Below are positions 6,859 to 10,723 of a stretch of 10,723 nucleotides of DNA, piece by piece. The notes under the pieces were generated by a model, which saw nothing but the letters and a program-made list of their open reading frames with translations, was not told the DNA's origin and did not search any database. A program made the translations under genes and the position numbers. Numbering within the stretch: position 1 is the first letter of the stretch; each line of letters opens with the position of its first letter. The DNA comes from Chloroflexota bacterium. GTDB taxonomy: Bacteria > Chloroflexota > Dehalococcoidia > Bin125. The stretch is taken from positions 1 through 10,723 of the forward strand of contig JAPUIR010000145.1 of the NCBI GenBank assembly GCA_027296805.1. Direction: 5' to 3'.

Positions 6859-7617
6859 TCAGGACACGGCCGGATCTCCGGCCAGGCGCGTCTCGACGGC
6901 GCCCACTACCGTCCCCACAGCCCCTCCGACCACTGCCTGCACGATAGCGTCCGCCGGAGCGATATCAAAGACCAGGATCGGCAGGTCGTTCTCCTCGCAA
7001 AGCGAGAGGGCGGCCGTATCCATGACATGGCCCAAATTCTGCCCAATCGCGTCCCGGTACGAGATCGATTCATAACGTTGCGCATTGGGATCCGTCTGCG
7101 GATCGGACGTGTAAACACCGTTCGTGCCGGATTTCCCCATGTAGAGCCCACTCGCGCCCATCTCCACACCCCGCAGGGCGGCAGCGGTGTCGGTCGTCAC
7201 GTAAGGATTACCGGTCCCCGCCACGAAAAGCACGACCCGCCCCTTTTCCAGGTGTCGCCGGGCCCGGCGGCGAATGTAGGGCTCCGCTACCTGTGACACG
7301 GTCAGCGCGGACAGAGTGCGCACTTCCAGCCCCTCAGCCTCCAGTGCGTCCTGCAGGGTGAGCCCGTTGATCACAGTCGCCAGCATGCCGGCGTAGTCGG
7401 CCGTGGCGCGGTCCATCCCCGTCTCGGCTGCGGCGCGACCGCGGAAGAGATTGCCCCCACCCACCACCAGCCCAGTCTCGATGTCGGCTTCCCGTACCTT
7501 GCGAATTTGAGTTGCAAGCCGACGGATGGCGTCGGGATCGATGCCGTACGTACGCTCGCCCAGCAGCGACTCGCCGCTCAGCTTGATCAGGACCCGGTCG
7601 CCAGCTTGAGCGTTCAC
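6859..7617 (-). CDS. pyrH: UMP kinase
   Basis: PyrH phosphorylates UMP to UDP with ATP in pyrimidine nucleotide synthesis. It belongs to the amino-acid-kinase fold and is usually a hexamer. The 252-residue product shows LIKLSGESLLG (10-20), VVGGGNLFRG (51-60), MDRATADYAGMLATVINGL (68-86), GTGNPYVTTDTAA (134-146), NGVYTSDP (166-173) and VMDTAALSLCEENDLPILVFD (198-218, the C-terminal nucleotide region). GTG at 7617 is the first possible start, because the tsf stop TAG lies four codons upstream in the same frame. No good Shine-Dalgarno is seen in the 12-nt gap, so coupling to tsf is likely. The segment MGKSGTNGVYT differs from the more common K-A-T-x-V-D-G-V-Y but keeps the DGVY/NGVY position. 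Confidence 0.96.
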   Translation of the reverse strand: MNAQAGDRVLIKLSGESLLGERTYGIDPDAIRRLATQIRKVREADIETGLVVGGGNLFRGRAAAETGMDRATADYAGMLATVINGLTLQDALEAEGLEVRTLSALTVSQVAEPYIRRRARRHLEKGRVVLFVAGTGNPYVTTDTAAALRGVEMGASGLYMGKSGTNGVYTSDPQTDPNAQRYESISYRDAIGQNLGHVMDTAALSLCEENDLPILVFDIAPADAIVQAVVGGAVGTVVGAVETRLAGDPAVS

Positions 7618-7629
7618 AGCTTCATGATG

Positions 7630-8130
7630 CTACTCGCCCAACTCGTAGCGCGTGAAGCGACGGATCTCGATCCGCTCACCGGTGCTGGTGATCGTCTCGT
7701 TGACGAGATCCTGAATCGTTTTGCTGGGGTCCTTGATGAACGTCTGACTGAGCAGCGCCAGCTCCGCCGGCTCGCCCTCGGCGTCCTCCGGCAGGTCGGC
7801 CTCGCTCACCGCTAGCGCGCCCATCGACGCGATCTGCATCGCGACGTCGTGCGCCAGCTCCTTGAAGACGTCCGTGCGCGCGACGAAATCCGTCTCGCAG
7901 TTGATCTCCACGATCACGCCGATCCGGCCGCCATGGACGTACGACTCGACCAAGCCTTCGCCGATCTCGCGCTCGGATCGCTTGGCGGCCTTCGACAACC
8001 CCTTTTCGCGCAGCAGCTCGATCGCCTTCTCGACGTCGCCCTCGGCCTCGCTTAAGGCATTGCGGCAATCCATCACACCCGCGCCCGTCTTCTCGCGCAG
8101 GTCCTTAATCGCGTCGATGGAGATGGCCAT
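7630..8130 (-). CDS. tsf: Translation elongation factor Ts, short form
   Basis: EF-Ts is the guanine-nucleotide exchange factor of EF-Tu. The 166-residue product has the N-terminal UBA-like helical part with LREKTGAGVMDCRNAL (11-26), then EREIGEGLVESYVHGGRIGV (53-72). The core contact motif is EINCETDFVAR (75-85, with the T-D-F-V that touches EF-Tu). It ends shortly after one core subdomain. E. coli EF-Ts is about 283 residues, so the second core subdomain and the coiled-coil dimer arm are missing. Short forms are known in Thermus (about 196 residues) and other phyla. Start ATG 8130 has AAGGA eight bases upstream, plus GGAGGAAG a little further; the frame open upstream to 8328 has no homology. 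It is separated from rpsB by 106 nt containing a hairpin. Confidence 0.95.
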   Translation of the reverse strand: MAISIDAIKDLREKTGAGVMDCRNALSEAEGDVEKAIELLREKGLSKAAKRSEREIGEGLVESYVHGGRIGVIVEINCETDFVARTDVFKELAHDVAMQIASMGALAVSEADLPEDAEGEPAELALLSQTFIKDPSKTIQDLVNETITSTGERIEIRRFTRYELGE

Positions 8131-8157
8131 CTGCCATGTCCTTTCTTCCTCCCCAGG

Positions 8158-8175
8158 GGCGGCTCGATAGCCGCC
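8158..8175 (-). promoter_or_regulatory. Hairpin in the rpsB-tsf gap
   Basis: A perfect 7-bp inverted repeat, GGCGGCT / AGCCGCC, with a four-base loop lies between the rpsB stop (8237) and the tsf start (8130), just before the tsf Shine-Dalgarno. On the transcribed (-) strand it is not followed by a run of T, so it is not a classic intrinsic terminator. It could act as a processing site or a partial pause that tunes the ratio of S2 to EF-Ts. Confidence 0.5.
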
Positions 8176-8236
8176 GTCCAAGGGCGCTGCTCCGGGCCAA
8201 ACTGGTGGACCGGAGGAATGGCTGCGGGGGGCTCGG

Positions 8237-9001
8237 TTACTCGACGGCCACCGGTGCCTCGGCGAGGTCGCCGGCTTGCTCCGCGGCCGCGGCCGCGTCG
8301 ACTTCGCCGGATTCGCGCTCCAGGGCACCCGCCCGGGCGGCGTCCGCGATCGCCGTCGTGATCAGCCGGATCGCCCGGATCGCATCGTCGTTCGAGGGAA
8401 TCGGGTAGGCGATATCGTCTGGATTCGCGTTTGAATCGCAGACCGCGATGATCGGAATCTTGAGCCGAATCGCTTCGGCGACTGCGATCTTCTCCCGCGG
8501 CACGTCCACGATGAACAGAGCGCCGGGCAGCTGGTTGAGGTCGCGCAAACCGTCCAGATAATTGCGCAGCCGCTGCGACTTCTGGCGCAACTTCAGCGCC
8601 TCCCGCTTCGTGAGGACGTCCAGCTCCCCGCTGAGGTCCTGGCGCTCAAGCTGCAGCATGTAGTCCACCCGCCGGCGAATCGTCTGGTGGTTGGTCAGCG
8701 TCCCGCCCAACCAGCGGCTGATCACGAACGGCATCGCCGCGCGCCGCGCCTGCTCCTCGATGATCTCTTGCGCCTGTTTCTTGGTCCCCACGAAGAGGAC
8801 GTCGTTGCCCTCCGCCACGGTCTCCCGTGCGAAATCCATCGCCTCCTGGAGCCGAGGCAGGGTCTGGCCCAGGTCCAGGATGTGAATACCGTTGCGCGCC
8901 GTGAAGATGAATCGCTTCATCTTCGGATTCCAGCGTCGCGTTTGGTGTCCAAAGTGGCAGCCCGCTTCCAGCAGGGCGCGCATCGTGATCGGATCGGACA
9001 T
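8237..9001 (-). CDS. rpsB: 30S ribosomal protein S2
   Basis: S2 is a late-assembling protein at the head-body junction of the 30S subunit. The 254-residue product has the first family signature [19 protein letters not shown] (10-28), then NGIHILDL (37-44), LFVGTKKQA (69-77), [10 protein letters not shown] (95-104) and LTKREAL (130-136). The second signature region is [29 protein letters not shown] (183-211 as positions). The last 30 residues are an Ala/Glu-rich tail, common in S2. ATG 9001 is chosen over TTG 9025 because homology begins at MSDPITM and GAGGAG lies four bases upstream. It is the first gene of the leftward run, with a promoter and structured leader just upstream. Confidence 0.97.
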   Translation of the reverse strand: MSDPITMRALLEAGCHFGHQTRRWNPKMKRFIFTARNGIHILDLGQTLPRLQEAMDFARETVAEGNDVLFVGTKKQAQEIIEEQARRAAMPFVISRWLGGTLTNHQTIRRRVDYMLQLERQDLSGELDVLTKREALKLRQKSQRLRNYLDGLRDLNQLPGALFIVDVPREKIAVAEAIRLKIPIIAVCDSNANPDDIAYPIPSNDDAIRAIRLITTAIADAARAGALERESGEVDAAAAAEQAGDLAEAPVAVE

Positions 9002-9016
9002 GAGGCTCCTCAGGAC

Positions 9017-9048
9017 GATGTCCAAGGCGGGACGACCGCGGGGACATC
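9017..9048 (-). promoter_or_regulatory. Stem-loop in the rpsB leader, candidate S2 feedback site
   Basis: On the - strand a 7-bp stem GATGTCC / GGACATC (arms 9042-9048 and 9017-9023) encloses a nested 4-bp stem GCGG / CCGC with a five-base loop. It ends 15 bases before the rpsB ATG, directly ahead of the Shine-Dalgarno GAGGAG. Ribosomal protein S2 autoregulates through its leader in several bacteria. I could not match this structure to a known S2 leader motif, so the role is inference. Confidence 0.4.
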
Positions 9049-9121
9049 CTGGCTCTTCCTCGGCGTCCCGTGCGCCCCCGAGGGCTCACAGAATTTCGGC
9101 GCGACCGTCGCCCAGCCGCGT

Positions 9122-9135
9122 CCGCCAGAGGGCGG
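9122..9135 (-). promoter_or_regulatory. Hairpin at the predicted 5' end of the rpsB transcript
   Basis: CCGCC / GGCGG form a perfect 5-bp stem with loop CTCT when read on the - strand. It lies only a few bases downstream of the predicted start of the rpsB transcript (about 9138). A 5'-terminal hairpin could protect the mRNA; no function is shown. Confidence 0.35.
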
Positions 9136-9144
9136 TGAATCTGG

Positions 9145-9174
9145 ATTATACGAACGCGCTGCGGCGCTGAGCAA
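9145..9174 (-). promoter_or_regulatory. Promoter of the rpsB operon
   Basis: On the - strand a perfect -10 box TATAAT (9150-9145) is separated by 18 bp from TTGCTC (9174-9169), which matches the first three bases of the -35 consensus. A TGCTCA reading at 17 bp is an alternative. A perfect TATAAT is conspicuous in such GC-rich sequence, and it points toward rpsB. The predicted start is near 9138, giving a leader of about 137 nt. Confidence 0.6.
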
Positions 9175-9242
9175 TCCAACCGCCGCCTTGGTGTGCCATG
9201 GATGTCACCTGGGGCCGGTTCTCGGCGCTGTCGCCGGCTTGG

Positions 9243-9272
9243 TTGGCGTCGCGGCCATGCGTCGCCTAACAT
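9243..9272 (+). promoter_or_regulatory. Weak candidate promoter for the FmdB-type gene and dtd
   Basis: TTGGCG (9243-9248), an 18-bp spacer and TAACAT (9267-9272) match the sigma-70 consensus at four of six positions in each box. They lie 46 bp before the GTG start at 9319. This is the best candidate seen in the rightward direction, but such matches arise by chance. Confidence 0.28.
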
Positions 9273-9318
9273 GGTTGCTCTTCCCCTGAATCCTCTATCG
9301 AATCAGTTGGAGCGATGG

Positions 9319-9714
9319 GTGCCCCGGTATCACTACGAATGCACGAAATGCGGACACGCGTACGACCTGATCGAGGGTTGGGACGCGAAGTCACAAAGGC
9401 GCTGTCCGGAGTGCCGCAGCAAGGCCATCCGCATTCCCAAGGCCCCGGTCATTATCTTCAAGGGCAAGGGCTTCTACTCGTCCGACAACCGCAGCTCGTC
9501 CTTTGAGAGCAAACGCCGCGAGGAAGAAACTGGTACCTCCGGTGATGGCACCTCCGGTGACGGCACCTCGGGTGACGGTACGTCTGCCGGCGGCGAGTCG
9601 GGCGACAAGCGCGAGACCAAGCCTGCGGCGGAGTCCAAGCCTTCCTCCTCCGGTGACAAGTCCGCCGCCTCCAAGTCCGCCAACAAGCCCAAGGCCGGCA
9701 CCCGCAAGAGCTAG
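9319..9714 (+). CDS. FmdB-family small zinc-ribbon protein with repetitive tail
   Basis: The 131-residue product opens with MPRYHYECTKCGHAYDL, the standard start of the FmdB/CxxC-CxxC regulatory-domain family. Two cysteine pairs, C8/C11 (CTKC) and C29/C32 (CPEC), should bind one zinc. PVIIFKGKGFYSSDNRSS (43-60) is the second family landmark. From about residue 61 the chain is hydrophilic and low in complexity, with 3.5 copies of G-T-S-G-D (72-90) and a Lys/Ser/Ala-rich end, so it is probably disordered. FmdB is named after a formamidase-operon regulator, but the role of most members is unknown. GTG 9319 is preferred to upstream starts because homology begins there and GGAG lies six bases upstream. 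It is 57 nt ahead of dtd in the same direction, so they are likely co-transcribed. Confidence 0.88.
   Translation: MPRYHYECTKCGHAYDLIEGWDAKSQRRCPECRSKAIRIPKAPVIIFKGKGFYSSDNRSSSFESKRREEETGTSGDGTSGDGTSGDGTSAGGESGDKRETKPAAESKPSSSGDKSAASKSANKPKAGTRKS
9532..9588 (+). repeat. 15-bp coding repeats in the FmdB-type tail
   Basis: Three full and one partial tandem 15-bp units each encode Gly-Thr-Ser-Gly-Asp. The copies differ mainly at third codon positions (GGT/GGC, TCC/TCG, GAT/GAC), so the peptide repeat is conserved more strictly than the DNA. Confidence 0.8.
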
Positions 9715-9720
9715 TCTCAC

Positions 9721-9736
9721 CCGGCAGCCTTGCCGG
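9721..9736 (+). promoter_or_regulatory. Hairpin after the FmdB-type stop codon
   Basis: CCGGCA / TGCCGG form a perfect 6-bp stem with loop GCCT, seven bases after the stop at 9714. Its right arm runs into the first 14-bp repeat and covers part of that copy's GGAG. There is no T-run, so a terminator is unlikely; masking of the first start unit is possible. Confidence 0.45.
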
Positions 9737-9774
9737 AGCACCGATGCCGGAGCAGCGATGCTGGAGCAGCGATG
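9731..9774 (+). repeat. Triplicated Shine-Dalgarno plus ATG unit ahead of dtd
   Basis: Three tandem 14-bp units (9731-9744, 9745-9758, 9759-9772) share the pattern TGC-Y-GGAGCA-S-CGA, each running into TG of the next. Each gives GGAG, a five-base spacer and an ATG (9744, 9758, 9772). Because 14 is not a multiple of three, the three ATGs are in three different frames, and only the last opens dtd. The second ATG gives a 12-codon frame that stops inside dtd; the first opens a long out-of-frame frame. Confidence 0.85.
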
Positions 9775-10239
9775 CGCGTCGTACTGCAGCGCGTGACCGG
9801 CGCCTCCGTCTCCGTCGATGGGGAGACCGTGGGCGCGATTGGGACGGGCTTCCTGGCGCTGGTGGGCGTCGCGCAGGGGGACGGCGAAGCGCAGGCGGCC
9901 GCGCTTGCGGCCAAGGTCGCGGTCCTGCGTGTCTTCGACGATCAGGCCGGACAGTTCAACCTCGCCCTGGACGACGTCGGGGGTGCGGTGCTCGTCGTGA
10001 GCCAGTTCACCCTGATCGCGGACCTGCGCAAGGGTCGGCGGCCATCGTTCGTGCGCGCGGCACGACCCGAGCAAGCAGCCCCGCTCGTGGAGCACTTCGC
10101 CTCGCAGCTGGCGGGCTTGGGCATCGAAGTCGAGCGCGGGCGCTTCGGGGCGCATATGACGGTGGAGTTGGCCAACGATGGCCCGGTCACCATTGTGATC
10201 GATTCGGCGGAGTTGGAGACCCCGCGCCGCCAGGCTTGA
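9772..10239 (+). CDS. dtd: D-aminoacyl-tRNA deacylase
   Basis: DTD hydrolyses D-amino acids (and glycine mischarged on tRNA-Ala) from tRNA, a chiral proofreading step after aminoacylation. The 155-residue product starts [17 protein letters not shown], keeps the nucleophile-region motif [18 protein letters not shown] (76-93, S77-Q78-x-T80) and the second active-site motif N-D-G-P-V-T (135-140), whose Gly-Pro supplies the cross-subunit chiral filter of the dimer. Length fits the family (about 145-155). ATG 9772 is chosen because homology begins exactly there and GGAG is five bases upstream; two decoy ATG units precede it. It is probably co-transcribed with the FmdB-type gene and converges on nadC with a 27-bp gap. 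Confidence 0.95.
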   Translation: MRVVLQRVTGASVSVDGETVGAIGTGFLALVGVAQGDGEAQAAALAAKVAVLRVFDDQAGQFNLALDDVGGAVLVVSQFTLIADLRKGRRPSFVRAARPEQAAPLVEHFASQLAGLGIEVERGRFGAHMTVELANDGPVTIVIDSAELETPRRQA

Positions 10240-10266
10240 GCCCAGATCGTTAGCGAACCCAGACCA

Positions 10267-10723
10267 CTAGCGGTCTTCCTCGAGCGCCTCCGGCACGATG
10301 TTGAGTGAGATGTCGAGCGCCGGCGCGGAATGCGTGATCGCGCCCAGCGAGATGAAATCGACGCCGCTTTCCGCGTAGGCGCCCACGTCCTCCAGGGCAA
10401 TCCCCCCGCTGGCCTCGGTCACCGCGCCCCGCGCGTGCGCCACCTGGACGGCGGCCGCCAGCGCCCCGAGCTCGAAGTTGTCGAGCAGGACGGCGCGGGC
10501 TCCAGCCTCCAGGGCCTCCTCCAACTCGTCGACCGACGTCACCTCCACCTCGACCGCGGTAGCGGGGCCCGCCGCTTGCAGCGCGCTCTGCACCGCATCG
10601 GCCAGCGTTTGGCCCCGCGCCCGCGTCGCCGCGATGTGGTTGTCCTTGATCAGGAGGGCGCTACTCAGATTGAAGCGGTGGTTGATCCCGCCTCCCACCC
10701 GCACCGCGTAGCGCTCCGCGACA
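10267..10723 (-). CDS. nadC: Nicotinate-nucleotide pyrophosphorylase (quinolinate phosphoribosyltransferase), C-terminal part
   Basis: NadC joins quinolinate to PRPP, releasing CO2 and pyrophosphate, to make nicotinate mononucleotide in de novo NAD synthesis. About 151 residues are present; the N-terminal half lies beyond the right edge. Visible are AVRVGGGINHRFNLS with the substrate-binding H-R, LLIKDNH with the active-site Lys-Asp-Asn-His, VEVEVTSVDELEEAL, AVLLDNF, TEASGGI and VDFISLGAITHSAPALDISL near the C-terminus. All are in family order on one open frame ending at TAG (10269-10267). The GTG at 10704 is internal, since homology continues to the window edge. The usual length is about 280-290 residues. 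Confidence 0.95.
   Translation of the reverse strand, partial: VAERYAVRVGGGINHRFNLSSALLIKDNHIAATRARGQTLADAVQSALQAAGPATAVEVEVTSVDELEEALEAGARAVLLDNFELGALAAAVQVAHARGAVTEASGGIALEDVGAYAESGVDFISLGAITHSAPALDISLNIVPEALEEDR

Larger units (their letters stand above)
9002..9318. other. Divergent control region between rpsB and the FmdB-type gene
   Basis: These 317 bases contain no convincing gene. They hold the rpsB promoter (9145-9174), an rpsB leader of about 137 nt with two hairpins (9122-9135 and 9017-9048), and a weaker candidate promoter for the rightward gene (9243-9272). Frames open across it on both strands show no recognisable protein. Confidence 0.7.

Noticed and set aside
9002..9025. TTG start giving rpsB eight more residues
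   Set aside because: No Shine-Dalgarno upstream of the TTG. The region forms the leader stem, and GAGGAG serves the ATG at 9001.
9391..10155. Long - strand frame opposite the FmdB-type gene and dtd
   Set aside because: Gly/Arg/Leu-rich antisense shadow without a ribosome binding site or known motif.
9744..10253. Long + strand frame starting at the first ATG of the triple repeat
   Set aside because: It runs in a shifted frame through dtd, is Arg/Gly-rich and has no recognisable motif; dtd in the other frame is clear.
10240..10266. Terminator between dtd and nadC
   Set aside because: No inverted repeat of useful length in the 27 bases.
1..10723. CRISPR arrays, insertion sequences, tRNA or rRNA genes
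   Set aside because: No repeat-spacer pattern, transposase motif, terminal inverted repeats or tRNA-like arms were seen by reading both strands.

Overview
The window is an ordinary bacterial core-gene neighbourhood from a high-GC genome. It carries no RNA genes, insertion sequences, CRISPR arrays or phage genes. The main block is a leftward (- strand) run of eight genes: rpsB, tsf, pyrH, frr, uppS, cdsA, dxr and rseP (9001 down to 1694). It links translation (ribosomal protein S2, a short EF-Ts, ribosome recycling factor), pyrimidine supply (UMP kinase), isoprenoid and cell-envelope lipid synthesis (DXR, UppS, CdsA) and a site-2 membrane protease (RseP). Most genes in the run abut or overlap: frr/uppS are 2 nt apart, uppS/cdsA share GTGA, cdsA/dxr overlap by 16 nt and dxr/rseP overlap by 1 nt. 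This indicates a single transcript with coupled translation. A good promoter (perfect TATAAT) and a structured leader lie ahead of rpsB.

To the left, ispG (521-1660, + strand) converges on the run. It encodes a further MEP-pathway enzyme and in many bacteria follows rseP in the same direction, so here it has been turned round. Beyond it, at the left edge, is a GrpB/UPF0157-family gene on the - strand, cut by the window. The 169-bp gap between it and ispG carries short direct repeats.

To the right of the rpsB promoter, divergently oriented, are a small FmdB-type zinc-ribbon gene with a repetitive Gly/Thr/Ser/Asp tail and dtd (D-aminoacyl-tRNA deacylase). dtd is preceded by three tandem 14-bp copies of a Shine-Dalgarno plus ATG unit. 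At the right edge is the C-terminal half of nadC (quinolinate phosphoribosyltransferase), on the - strand and cut by the window.

The lineage cannot be proved from the window. The EF-Ts of 166 residues, the RseP segment around the second membrane helix (resembling what I recall from Dehalococcoidia-type sequences), frequent GTG starts and high GC make a Chloroflexota bacterium my best guess, held loosely.

The most unusual protein is RseP, at 569 residues. It has a PDZ-like insert between the first and second membrane helices (predicted cytosolic side). It also has a second PDZ on the outer side, followed by one clear and one weaker LysM-like module before the C-terminal LDG helix. A peptidoglycan-binding type module in a site-2 protease suggests direct wall sensing, which is inference. 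The window shows no wholly new multi-gene system.
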